DNA from: JAHJQT01 sp964494655
GTDB lineage: Bacteria; Patescibacteriota; Minisyncoccia; Portnoybacterales; UBA2143
Assembly: GCA_964494655.1 (NCBI GenBank)
Contig: CAZBRM010000013.1
Coordinates: 1 to 12,922, forward strand
Direction: 5' to 3'
DNA: 12,922 nucleotides
Every line of letters starts with the position of its first letter. Positions within the stretch are counted from its first letter, which is position 1. This document shows, one piece after another, positions 1-7,027 of this stretch. A program made the translations under genes and the position numbers. The notes under the pieces were generated by a model. That model had not been told where the DNA came from. It made no database searches and saw only the letters and a program-made list of their open reading frames with translations.

Positions 1-4
1 AGTC

Positions 5-168
<164 letters not shown>

Positions 169-210
169 ATAATACTTATTACTTAAATTAAAATTTGGAT
201 AAATATTCTG

Positions 211-295
211 CGGAGAGGGAGGGATTCGAACCCTCGGTACCCGAAAGCACAACACCTTAGCAGGGTGCCCCATTCAACCACTCTGGCACCTCTCC
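211..295 (-). tRNA. tRNA-Ser(GCU)
   Basis: On the minus strand GGAGAGG (289-295) pairs with CCTCTCC (212-218), with discriminator G at 211. The anticodon loop CTGCTAA between GCACC and GGTGT gives anticodon GCU, reading AGC/AGU serine codons. A long variable arm identifies a class II tRNA. CCA is not encoded (the 3' flank reads CAG), unlike the neighbouring tRNA-Ser(UGA), so the tail must be added after transcription. It lies between the acpP terminator and the other tRNA, both on the same strand. Confidence 0.95.
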
Positions 296-333
296 TTATT
301 CTCACTTTACCATTCTGAAAAATCATAGTCAAT

Positions 334-364
334 AAAAAAACAGGCCAACTACGTTGAGTTGGCC
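334..364 (-). terminator. Intrinsic terminator after acpP
   Basis: On the minus strand a perfect 8-bp stem GGCCAACT/AGTTGGCC (357-364 and 343-350) with a 6-nt loop is followed by a run of seven Ts (334-340). It begins 13 nt after the acpP stop codon. This is a textbook Rho-independent terminator and separates acpP from the tRNA-Ser genes downstream. Confidence 0.93.
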
Positions 365-377
365 CCATTTTCTTTTT

Positions 378-632
378 TTATACCAAGAACTCTTTTATAT
401 AGTCTATAGCATTTTGTACTGTTATAATCTTTTCTGCGTCTTCATCTGGGATAGGAACATCGAATTCTTCTTCTATGGCCATAATTAATTCCGCTTGATC
501 TAAAGAATCTGCGTCTAAATCATCTGCAAAGGAAGCTTCAGGAACCACATATCCTTCAGAAACATCCAATTGTTCGCAAATGATTCTTTTCATCTTTTCT
601 TCAATTTCTGTAACTGTAATGCTTGTCATCAT
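378..632 (-). CDS. acpP: Acyl carrier protein
   Basis: Small acidic protein of 84 residues, the usual ACP length. It carries the phosphopantetheine attachment site DADSLDQAEL with Ser43 as the modified residue, followed by the acidic recognition helix (MAIEEEFDVPIPDEDAEKI) that contacts partner enzymes. ACP carries acyl chains for fatty acid, phospholipid or lipoate synthesis in the cytoplasm. Two ATG codons stand side by side at the start. The SD GGGAGGT (637-643) is about 8 nt from the second ATG (627-629) but only about 5 nt from the first, so the second may be the real start (83 residues). The gene is monocistronic: it has its own promoter downstream of comF and an intrinsic terminator. 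Many CPR genomes lack full fatty acid synthesis, so its role here could be restricted; no fatty acid synthesis gene is visible in the window. Confidence 0.93.
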   Translation of the reverse strand: MMTSITVTEIEEKMKRIICEQLDVSEGYVVPEASFADDLDADSLDQAELIMAIEEEFDVPIPDEDAEKIITVQNAIDYIKEFLV

Positions 633-636
633 TCTT

Positions 637-643
637 ACCTCCC
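637..643 (-). promoter_or_regulatory. Shine-Dalgarno of acpP, favours second ATG
   Basis: The minus strand reads GGGAGGT followed by AAGAATGATG. The distance is about 5 nt to the first ATG and 8 nt to the second, so spacing favours the second. It is one of only a few clear SD sequences in the window. Confidence 0.8.
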
Positions 644-669
644 ATTATTTAATTTTTAATAATGCGTTA

Positions 670-698
670 ATTGTAATGATATAATCTTTATTAGTCAA
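670..698 (-). promoter_or_regulatory. Sigma-70-type promoter of acpP with duplicated -35
   Basis: On the minus strand TTGACT (693-698) is followed after exactly 17 nt by TACAAT (670-675). TTGACT is repeated upstream because the 10-mer ATTGACTAAT occurs twice in direct tandem (690-709), ending at the comF stop codon. A TATATC alternative -10 lies between the two. The promoter places transcription of acpP outside comF control. Confidence 0.75.
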
Positions 699-708
699 TA
701 TTAGTCAA

Positions 709-1398
709 TTATCCCTTTGTTAAAACCAATCCCCAAATTTGTTTGGGTTTAAGCATATTTAATGCCTTGGCGGCTTCTTTCAATGTGGCGCCAGTTGTGG
801 AAATGTCGTCTACAAGGACAAAGATTTTGTTTTTGAAATTAAGTAAACCTGAGGACGTTCCTTGCGAAGTAAAAAACGTCCTCAAGTTTATGTTCTTTAG
901 CTCAAAGACATTATGAATATTTTGTCTTCTTTGAAATGCTTTTTTAATTTTTGCTTGAGGCAAGATATGTTTGGTCCTAATCAAAAGATTATCTATAACA
1001 GGAATATTTAATTCTTGACTAACAACCTGCGCTAATAATTCTGCTTGATTAAAACCTCGCCAGCGAAGACGCTTAGAATGAAGAGGAATGGGAATAAGAA
1101 TAAATTTTTTAAGATCATTTCTTTTAATATCTTCAAGTAGTTTCTTAATCATTAATTGCCCAAGCGATTTTGCTAAATCTTTTATAAAATCATATTTATA
1201 TCTATAGATCGCCTGTTTAAGTAATTCATCCTTGTGATAACCAGCGACAATCGTCTTTTTTAAAATATCTGTTTTATCAAAATAATATTTTTTATTAATC
1301 TCTATCTTTCCGAAACAGGAAGAACAAATAAATTCACCTTCTTGTCCGCAGCCAAGGCAATGAATAGGAAATAACAAATTAATAATAGTTTTCCACAT
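709..1398 (-). CDS. comF: ComF family phosphoribosyltransferase-like competence protein
   Basis: Protein of 229 residues with the ComF architecture. There is a four-cysteine zinc motif (C14, C17, C25, C28), then the conserved block IPIPLHSKRLRWRGFNQAELLA (about 102-123; the R-x-R-G-F-N-Q core is diagnostic), then the PRPP-binding loop VLVDDISTTGAT (194-205). ComF is needed for transformation, acting in the cytoplasm on incoming single-stranded DNA. The start fits the family, whose N-terminus typically reads LLFPxxCxxCG. It is divergent from the pilus operon, consistent with a shared DNA-uptake role. Residues about 172-183, just before the PRPP loop, form an extra segment (TFFTSQGTSSG) encoded by a 10-bp inverted repeat. 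The frame is kept, so the protein is probably functional. Confidence 0.93.
   Translation of the reverse strand: MWKTIINLLFPIHCLGCGQEGEFICSSCFGKIEINKKYYFDKTDILKKTIVAGYHKDELLKQAIYRYKYDFIKDLAKSLGQLMIKKLLEDIKRNDLKKFILIPIPLHSKRLRWRGFNQAELLAQVVSQELNIPVIDNLLIRTKHILPQAKIKKAFQRRQNIHNVFELKNINLRTFFTSQGTSSGLLNFKNKIFVLVDDISTTGATLKEAAKALNMLKPKQIWGLVLTKG
850..884. repeat. Palindromic element inserted in frame in comF
   Basis: TGAGGACGTT (850-859) and AACGTCCTCA (875-884) are a perfect 10-bp inverted repeat with a 15-nt loop. One further mismatch extends it to 12 of 13 bp. It encodes residues 172-183 of ComF, a Ser/Thr/Gly-rich stretch lying between the conserved RRQN region and the PRPP loop where ComF proteins usually have a short turn. 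The pattern suggests a small palindromic repeat that inserted without breaking the frame. Confidence 0.6.
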
Positions 1399-1425
1399 AA
1401 TACAATTTTATTGCTTTTAAATTTA

Positions 1426-1434
1426 TGATATAAT
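1426..1434 (+). promoter_or_regulatory. Extended -10 promoter of the pil operon
   Basis: TGA followed by TATAAT (1429-1434) is a perfect extended -10 (TGnTATAAT) 40 nt before the GTG start of pilM. No good -35 lies 17 nt upstream, as is usual for extended -10 promoters. It is the only strong candidate in the comF-pilM divergent region and probably drives pilM onward. Confidence 0.6.
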
Positions 1435-1473
1435 TTAGAATAAGCAAAAGCAAGGTAAAAATAATTACTAAAA

Positions 1474-1586
1474 GTGTTTTTATTTAAAAAAAAACCAAAA
1501 AGTTATTTAGGAATTGATATTAGCGCTTCAGCGATAAAATTGGTTGAATTAGAAAAAAAAGAAGAAAGATACAATTTAAAAAATTA
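1474..1586 (+). CDS. pilM: PilM, N-terminal fragment (interrupted by assembly gap)
   Basis: The first 37 residues (MFLFKKKPKSYLGIDISASA, then IKLVELEKK) match the start of PilM, an actin-like ATPase on the cytoplasmic face that binds the N-terminal tail of PilN. LGIDIS..S.IKLVEL is the first phosphate-binding strand-loop of the actin fold. The start is GTG at 1474: an in-frame TAA at 1462 leaves no other usual start. No SD is visible. The gene runs into the N block at 1587 and its C-terminus resumes on the other side in a different apparent frame, as expected when a fixed 100-N filler stands for a gap of unknown size. Confidence 0.85.
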
Positions 1587-1686
1587 NNNNNNNNNNNNNN
1601 NNNNNNNNNNNNNNNNNNNNNNNNNNNNNNNNNNNNNNNNNNNNNNNNNNNNNNNNNNNNNNNNNNNNNNNNNNNNNNNNNNNNNN
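1587..1686. other. Assembly gap, 100 Ns inside pilM
   Basis: Exactly 100 Ns, the conventional placeholder for a scaffold gap of unknown length. The flanking pilM pieces encode 37 and 81 residues. PilM proteins are usually about 340-360 residues, so roughly 220-240 codons (about 700 bp) are probably missing. The reading frame shift across the Ns is therefore meaningless. Confidence 0.95.
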
Positions 1687-1933
1687 CGAGATAAAGAAAA
1701 TAATTGATATATATCAAATTAAGTATAATAAGAAAATAGAAAAATGTATTTTAACTGGAGGCGGTTTTGGGTTAGTTGGATTTATTGATTATTTTAACAA
1801 TGAATTACCTCTAGATATTTCCTTGGGTGATCCGTTTGCGAGAATAATTTATCCTTCTTCATTGAAACCAGTTATAAAGGAATTAGGGCCTTCATTATCA
1901 GTAGCCGTTGGACTTGCTATGAGAGAAGAATAA
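1687..1933 (+). CDS. pilM: PilM, C-terminal fragment
   Basis: Reading from 1688 to the TAA at 1931-1933 gives 81 residues ending in the PilM signature. ILTGGGFGLVGFIDYF is the second nucleotide-binding Gly-rich loop. It is followed by a variable segment with LGDPFARI and the closing LGPSLSVAVGLAMRE, equivalent to the usual P.yavAiGLALR ending. This is the same gene as the 1474 fragment. It is followed after 23 nt by pilN, the usual order. There is no start codon of its own because the piece begins at the gap. Confidence 0.88.
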
Positions 1934-1956
1934 TTTTAATTTTTTAATTTCATTTT

Positions 1957-2523
1957 ATGGACATTAAGTTAATGCCAGGAAAATATCATAAGAGAGTTAA
2001 AAAACTAAGCTTTTTTGAGAATAGTTTTAGCGTTGATTCTAATCAATTACTGATGTTATCTTTGTTATTACTATCTCTGATTATTATTATTTGTTTTGGT
2101 CTGTGGGGATATAAAATATATTTGTCTCATGATATAGAAGAATCAATTATAGAAATAGAAGATTTGCAAAATCAAAGGGATCTTGAAATGGAAGCTAGTT
2201 TTGCGGATTTGAAAATAAAAATTGAAGATTTTAAGAAAATTTCAGATGTTCATGTTTATCCTTCCAAAATTTTTGAAATATTAGAAGAATTAACAATTCG
2301 GCAAATTAAATTTATTGGATTTGAAGCTAATTTATTAGAAGCAAGGATTACTCTTGAAACAGAATCAGTTGATTATAAAACCCTGGCAGAACAAATAGTT
2401 GTTTTTGAAGACGATTCTCGCATAAAAAAAGTTGATCTTTCTGGGGTAAAATTAAATGATTCTGGAAAAATTAATTCTAATTTAAAAATAAAAATAAATC
2501 CTGATTTTTTGTATTCTGAATAA
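1957..2523 (+). CDS. pilN: PilN, pilus assembly inner-membrane protein
   Basis: 188 residues. The short cytoplasmic N-terminus MDIKLMPGKYHKR resembles the conserved INLLP-type tail that PilN inserts into PilM. It is followed by one membrane helix (about 31-54) and a periplasmic part with a coiled-coil stretch (about 57-92, IEESIIEIEDLQ...) and a small alpha/beta domain. PilN pairs with PilO to link the cytoplasmic PilM ring to the rest of the machine. Sequence identity to known PilN is weak, and the call rests on topology, the N-terminal tail and its place between pilM and pilO. There is no SD upstream of the ATG. It ends 2 nt before pilO. Confidence 0.82.
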   Translation: MDIKLMPGKYHKRVKKLSFFENSFSVDSNQLLMLSLLLLSLIIIICFGLWGYKIYLSHDIEESIIEIEDLQNQRDLEMEASFADLKIKIEDFKKISDVHVYPSKIFEILEELTIRQIKFIGFEANLLEARITLETESVDYKTLAEQIVVFEDDSRIKKVDLSGVKLNDSGKINSNLKIKINPDFLYSE

Positions 2524-2525
2524 TT

Positions 2526-3125
2526 ATGAATAAAAAAAATATTATCAGCTTAATAAGTTTTATTGTTAGCTTAGTTTTAATTTTTATTTTCATTTTTCCT
2601 TTATTTTCTTCTGCAAAAGTAATATATTCAAATTTAAGCCAGAAGCGTCAGGAAATAGAGAAATTAAAAGAGCTTTCAGATAAAATTGAGAAAATAAGGC
2701 AAAATTACGATAGTATATCTGAAGAAGTAGAGAAAATTCTTTTGACTTTGCCTAAAGAGAAAGATCTTCCTCAATTATTAGTTCAATTTGAGAAATTAGC
2801 AGTCAATAACGGCCTTTTATTAGAATCAATAGAATTTGGAGAAATCAGTAAAAAGGAAGAAAGTGATTTTATTAAAAATATTGAAGATTATGAAACATTG
2901 AATCAATCAAAAAAAATGCTTTCTGTATTTCCTAATTCATCTGTTTTGCTTAAGGTAACTGGATCTTATAGCGCTTTTAAAAATTATATTAGCGCTTTAG
3001 AAAAAAATATTCGTTCTATGGATATTTATTCAATTAAGTTTTCGAACGACAGTAAAGTGCAGAATCTGTTTAGTGATTTAGGAATTTTTGGATTTAATTT
3101 AGGTATAAATGTTTATTATAAATAA
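2526..3125 (+). CDS. pilO: PilO, pilus assembly inner-membrane protein
   Basis: 199 residues: a membrane helix at about 6-28, a periplasmic coiled coil (about 36-72) and a ferredoxin-like domain. The stretch LPKEKDLPQLLVQFEKLA followed by NNGLLLESIEF (about 75-104) is the recognisable PilO block. PilO forms heterodimers with PilN in the periplasm or outer-face space and helps align the pilus motor. It starts 2 nt after the pilN stop, so the two are translationally coupled, without an SD. Confidence 0.84.
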   Translation: MNKKNIISLISFIVSLVLIFIFIFPLFSSAKVIYSNLSQKRQEIEKLKELSDKIEKIRQNYDSISEEVEKILLTLPKEKDLPQLLVQFEKLAVNNGLLLESIEFGEISKKEESDFIKNIEDYETLNQSKKMLSVFPNSSVLLKVTGSYSAFKNYISALEKNIRSMDIYSIKFSNDSKVQNLFSDLGIFGFNLGINVYYK

Positions 3126-3131
3126 AGAAAT

Positions 3132-3449
3132 ATGAATTTTAAGAATTTTTTTGAAGATAATTTATCTTTTGCTAAAGAAAAAAAACAAAAAATCATGATA
3201 ATTATTTTGATTATTGTACTTATTGCTATTGTTTTTGTTGTATATTTCGGCATTTCCAATTCTTCAAGATATAATAATCCTTCAGATTCTATTGTTAAAG
3301 AAGATAAATTATATTTAATTGACAAAGCTATAAATGAATTAAATTTTGATGTTAATTTTTTAGATTATCTGAAAGATTTTGAAATTTACGGAATACGGCC
3401 TTCTGGAGAAGCTGAAAAAGGAACAACCAATCCTTTTTTACAAAATTAA
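3132..3449 (+). CDS. Small single-pass membrane protein in PilP position
   Basis: 105 residues with a basic N-terminus, one membrane helix (about 21-40) and a short outside domain ending in GEAEKGTTNPFLQN. A terminal G-x-x-NPF or DPF motif is common in small pilus proteins of the PilP/GspC type, and pilP is the gene normally found after pilO. I infer a PilP-like or PilO-associated partner but do not see a full PilP domain, and there is no lipobox for a lipoprotein. It lies 6 nt after pilO and before pilB. Confidence 0.6.
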   Translation: MNFKNFFEDNLSFAKEKKQKIMIIILIIVLIAIVFVVYFGISNSSRYNNPSDSIVKEDKLYLIDKAINELNFDVNFLDYLKDFEIYGIRPSGEAEKGTTNPFLQN

Positions 3450-3476
3450 AATTATTTATAATTATTGTTCATTGTT

Positions 3477-5111
3477 ATGGCTTCTAATAAAAAAGATATA
3501 AAAAAAGAAATAAAAATAATCAGAGAAGATATAAAAGAAATAAAGCTTCCATTTGTACATTTAGCAGAAAGAGAAATTTCTAATAAGGTTTTAAAAGAAA
3601 TTCCCGAGGAAGCGGCTATCTTTTATAAATTCATTCCTATAGCAAGAAAAGGAGATATACTTGAAGTCGGAATAGTTAATCCAAATGATCTTAAAGCAAA
3701 AGAAGCATTGAGATTTATTACGCGCAGAAGCGGATTAGAAAGCAAATTATTTGTTATTTCAGAAGCAGATCTTAATAAGGTTTTAAAACAATATAGTACT
3801 CTTGGAGGAGAGGTTAAGAAAGCTCTTAAAGAATTAGATAAAGAACTGGAATTAGATAAAATAGTTAGCAATAAAAAAGAAAAAGTGAGAGATGCAGTTG
3901 GTAAAATTGTTGCTGAAGCTCCAATTACTAAAATAGTGGCTGTTATATTAAAGCATGCTGTTGAAGGCAAAGCATCTGATGTTCATATTGAAGCAGTAGA
4001 AGATAAAGTTAAAATTCGCTTTAGAGTCGATGGTATTCTTTATACAAGTCTTATTCTTCCAAAAGAAATTCAATCATCTGTTATTTCAAGAATTAAAATA
4101 CTTTCTAATCTAAAAATTGATGAAACAAGAGTACCTCAGGATGGTCGTTTTCATACAATGGTTGACGGAAGCAAGATTGATTTTCGCGTTTCGACATTAC
4201 CGACAGTTAATGGAGAAAAAGCTGTTTTAAGAGTTTTAGACCCAAATGTCGGTTTAAAAAGTTTTTCTGATTTAGGATTGTATGGTTATAATCTTAAAAC
4301 ATTAGAAAACGCGATCAAAAAACCTTTTGGAATGATTTTATTAACAGGTCCGACTGGTTCTGGAAAAACAACAACACTTTATTCTATTTTAAATAAATTA
4401 AACCAAGAAGCAGTTAATATTATAAGTTTAGAAGATCCGATTGAGTATTATATTGAAGGAGTTAATCAGTCTCAAATCAGGCCAGAAATAGATTATAGTT
4501 TTGCTTCGGGATTAAGACATATTCTTAGACAAGATCCAGATATTATCATGGTTGGTGAAATAAGAGACGAAGAAACAGCTGGTTTAGCAATACATGCTTC
4601 TTTAACAGGACATATTCTTCTCTCCACCTTGCATACTAATGATGCGTCTGGAGTTGTTCCACGCTTGATAGATTTAAATATAAATGCTTTTCTTTTACCT
4701 AATGCTTTGAATTTGGCTATTGCTCAGCGATTAGTAAGACGTCTCTGTGACAAATGTAAAGAAGAAATAGAAGCTCCTCCTGAAATATCAGAAATAATAG
4801 AAAAAGAATTAGAAAAATTAAGTCCAGAGAGAAGGAAAGATTTTATATGGAAAAGACCATTTAAAATTTATAAAGGGAAAGGATGTAAGTTTTGTGGTAA
4901 TAAAGGCGCAAAAGGTCGAATAGCAATTTACGAAATGTTAATAATGACTCCTCAATTGGAAAAAATAATAATAAGCAAAGAATTAAGCGATGCCAGCTTG
5001 GGGGGAGAATTGCAAAGACAAGGCATGATTACAATGAAGCAAGACGGGATTTATAAAATTTTGCAAGGTGTTGTTTCTTTTGAAGAGGTCATTAGAGTTG
5101 TTGAGGGGTAA
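3477..5111 (+). CDS. pilB: PilB, type IV pilus extension ATPase
   Basis: 544 residues from ATG 3477. A TTG 12 nt upstream in frame is less likely, and neither start has an SD. The N-terminal MshEN/GSPII_E-type domain (about 25-105) precedes the hexameric secretion ATPase core. Visible motifs are the Asp box ASDVHIE (about 166-172), Walker A GPTGSGKT (291-298), Walker B DIIMVGE (355-361) with catalytic Glu361, and the His box LLSTLHTND (381-389). The four-cysteine zinc motif (C424, C427, C470, C473) separates PilB/GspE from PilT. PilB hydrolyses ATP on the cytoplasmic face to turn PilC and polymerise pilins. All catalytic residues are intact. Confidence 0.95.
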   Translation: MASNKKDIKKEIKIIREDIKEIKLPFVHLAEREISNKVLKEIPEEAAIFYKFIPIARKGDILEVGIVNPNDLKAKEALRFITRRSGLESKLFVISEADLNKVLKQYSTLGGEVKKALKELDKELELDKIVSNKKEKVRDAVGKIVAEAPITKIVAVILKHAVEGKASDVHIEAVEDKVKIRFRVDGILYTSLILPKEIQSSVISRIKILSNLKIDETRVPQDGRFHTMVDGSKIDFRVSTLPTVNGEKAVLRVLDPNVGLKSFSDLGLYGYNLKTLENAIKKPFGMILLTGPTGSGKTTTLYSILNKLNQEAVNIISLEDPIEYYIEGVNQSQIRPEIDYSFASGLRHILRQDPDIIMVGEIRDEETAGLAIHASLTGHILLSTLHTNDASGVVPRLIDLNINAFLLPNALNLAIAQRLVRRLCDKCKEEIEAPPEISEIIEKELEKLSPERRKDFIWKRPFKIYKGKGCKFCGNKGAKGRIAIYEMLIMTPQLEKIIISKELSDASLGGELQRQGMITMKQDGIYKILQGVVSFEEVIRVVEG

Positions 5112-5119
5112 AATGAAAT

Positions 5120-5536
5120 ATGATAAAAAATAAGGGATTTACCTTAATTGAGCTTCTTGTTGTTGTCGCTGTTCTCGGTCTTTTAGCGGCAATAGTTTTA
5201 TTCAGCGTTAGCGGTATTAAGTCAAAAAGCCGTGATACGCGCAGGGTTGCTGATATGAAGTCAGTTCAGGAAGGACTAGCAATGTATCATAATGATAATC
5301 AGACCTATCCTATTTTTGATGGATATATTACTGGCAGCGATATAATGTCAGTAGCTTTGAAAAATAATGGAAGTATGAATGGAGTTCCAACTGACCCCGT
5401 TAATGATTTAATGGGAGGAGTAACTTACAAATATTATTATCAATCTACACAGGGCAATGATTATGTGATAGAATATTATTTAGAAACAAATTCAATTCAA
5501 GGACGTTCATTAGGTCTTAATTCAGTAGGGCCATAA
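5120..5536 (+). CDS. Type IV pilin (minor or alternative pilin)
   Basis: 138 residues. The prepilin leader MIKNKG is cut before F7 by PilD; the mature N-terminus FTLIELLVVVAVLGLLAAIV has Glu at +5 and forms the membrane/assembly helix. The helix continues with SRDTRRVADMKSVQEGL, the motif also seen in the second pilin of this window. The globular part ends with VPTDPVNDLMGG then KYYYQS...YVIEYYLE, again shared in pattern. It begins 8 nt after pilB without a well-placed SD, so its expression is presumably lower than that of the second pilin; I infer a minor pilin. It has no cysteines. Confidence 0.9.
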   Translation: MIKNKGFTLIELLVVVAVLGLLAAIVLFSVSGIKSKSRDTRRVADMKSVQEGLAMYHNDNQTYPIFDGYITGSDIMSVALKNNGSMNGVPTDPVNDLMGGVTYKYYYQSTQGNDYVIEYYLETNSIQGRSLGLNSVGP

Positions 5537-5552
5537 ATATAAATTATTATAG

Positions 5553-5945
5553 ATGAAACAGATTATGAAAAAAATATTAATTATTGAAGATGATTCTTTT
5601 CTTAGTGAAATGTATTCAACTAAATTAATTCAAGAAGGATTTGAAACAGAAATTGCTATTAATGGAAAGCAAGGCATGGATAAGATTAAAAATATTAAGC
5701 CGGATTTAATTCTTTTAGATATTGTTTTACCTAAAATGGATGGGTTTGAAATATTGGAAAGCGTTAAAAAAGATTCAAAATTGAAAAATATTCCAATAGT
5801 GCTTTTAACAAATCTTGGACAAAAGAATGAAATTGAAAAAGGGTTATTATTGGGAGCTGATGAGTATATTATAAAAGCGCATTTTACGCCAACGGCTGTT
5901 GTAACTAAAATAAAAGAAATATTAAAATCAAAAAACAATGAATGA
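5553..5945 (+). CDS. Receiver-only response regulator (CheY/PilG/PilH-like)
   Basis: 130 residues consisting of one REC domain and nothing else. The acidic pair is E12-D13-D14, the phospho-acceptor is D56 in LLDIVLPKMDG, the switch threonine is T86 in LLTN, and the conserved lysine is K108. All catalytic positions are intact. No DNA-binding or output domain follows, so it should act by binding a partner. Lying between a pilin and pilT, overlapping pilT by 8 bp, it may control pilus motors as PilG/PilH do in pseudomonads. No histidine kinase is in the window. A second ATG at 5565 is an alternative start 4 codons in. Confidence 0.92.
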   Translation: MKQIMKKILIIEDDSFLSEMYSTKLIQEGFETEIAINGKQGMDKIKNIKPDLILLDIVLPKMDGFEILESVKKDSKLKNIPIVLLTNLGQKNEIEKGLLLGADEYIIKAHFTPTAVVTKIKEILKSKNNE

Positions 5946-7008
5946 TTATAAAAAAGAACTCGAACTTGTACTTGATAGAGCAATAGAAAATGATGCTACT
6001 GATATTCATTTTTCTTCCGGTAGCAAGCCATTTTATAGGATTAACGGTTCATTAACTCATCTAGATAAAAATATTGATTTAACTAGTGAAGATACTAGAA
6101 AATTTGCATTTAGCATTCTTTCTGAAGAAAACAAAGAAAAATTTTTAAAGCAGAAAGATATTGATTTATCTTTTACTTACAAAAATAAAGCGCGTTTTAG
6201 GGTTAATATATTTTATCAGATGGGGGAAATAAATATAAGTTTGCGATTGATTCCGACAAAGATTAGAACAATTGAAGAATTAAGTTTGCCGCAGATTTGT
6301 TATCAATTTGCCAAAGCTACTCAAGGGTTCTTTTTGATAGTTGGTCCTTCTGGTCATGGGAAATCTGCTGCTTTGGCGGCTATTATTGATGAAATCAACC
6401 ATAGTCGCCATGATCATATTATTACTATTGAAGATCCTGTTGAATATGTTTTTGAGCAAGATAAATGTCTTATTGACCAAAGGGAAATTGGACAGGATGT
6501 TCAAAATTTTCATCGCGGCCTTCGTGAAGTATTTAGACAAGACCCTGATGTTATTATGATTGGCGAAATGCGCGATCCAGAAACAATCAGCAGCGCTGTT
6601 ACAGCGGCTGAAACCGGCCATTTGGTCTTAGCTACTTTGCACACTAACACTGCTGCGCAAACAATAGACAGGATTATTGACGCTTTTCCTCCTCATCAAC
6701 AGTCACAAATAAAGATGCAGTTGGCTGCGAATATTCTTGGCATTATTTCAAGGCGCCTCATTCCATCTATAGAAGGAAGCGTAATTAATGCTGTTGAAGT
6801 TATGATAGCCAATACGGCTGTTAGAAACTTAATTCGTGAAGGTAAAACACATCAAATAGATATGGTTATTGAAACAAGTTCAGATCAGGGAATGATTTCA
6901 TTAAATCGGTCTTTGGTTAATTTAGTTGAACAAGGATTAATTTCTGAGGAAAATGCTGAATTAAATTCAAATAATATTTCGGAATTAAAAATGCTGCTTA
7001 AAAAATAA
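5938..7008 (+). CDS. pilT: PilT, type IV pilus retraction ATPase
   Basis: 356 residues, the normal PilT length. Motifs: ATDIHFSSGSKP (20-31, Asp box), Walker A GPSGHGKS (136-143), ITIEDPVEY (163-170), Walker B DVIMIGEMRD (204-213) with Glu210, and the His box plus PilT-specific block HLVLATLHTNTAAQTIDRI (228-246) and IIDAFPPHQQ (246-255). There is no tetracysteine zinc motif, unlike PilB. It powers pilus retraction, needed for twitching and DNA uptake. The usual AIRNLIREGK motif near residue 295-305 is present as AVRNLIREGKTHQI. The start overlaps the response regulator by 8 bp, so the two are coupled. Confidence 0.95.
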   Translation: MNDYKKELELVLDRAIENDATDIHFSSGSKPFYRINGSLTHLDKNIDLTSEDTRKFAFSILSEENKEKFLKQKDIDLSFTYKNKARFRVNIFYQMGEINISLRLIPTKIRTIEELSLPQICYQFAKATQGFFLIVGPSGHGKSAALAAIIDEINHSRHDHIITIEDPVEYVFEQDKCLIDQREIGQDVQNFHRGLREVFRQDPDVIMIGEMRDPETISSAVTAAETGHLVLATLHTNTAAQTIDRIIDAFPPHQQSQIKMQLAANILGIISRRLIPSIEGSVINAVEVMIANTAVRNLIREGKTHQIDMVIETSSDQGMISLNRSLVNLVEQGLISEENAELNSNNISELKMLLKK

Positions 7009-7027
7009 TTAATTAATAAATATAAAT

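Noticed and set aside
1474..1933. pilM as a frameshifted pseudogene
   Set aside because: The two pieces are in different frames only because of the arbitrary 100-N filler; both ends match PilM normally.
5938..7008. Degenerate Walker A in PilT (GPSGHGKS)
   Set aside because: It still fits GxxxxGK[ST]; Ser and His at the variable positions do not indicate loss of function.
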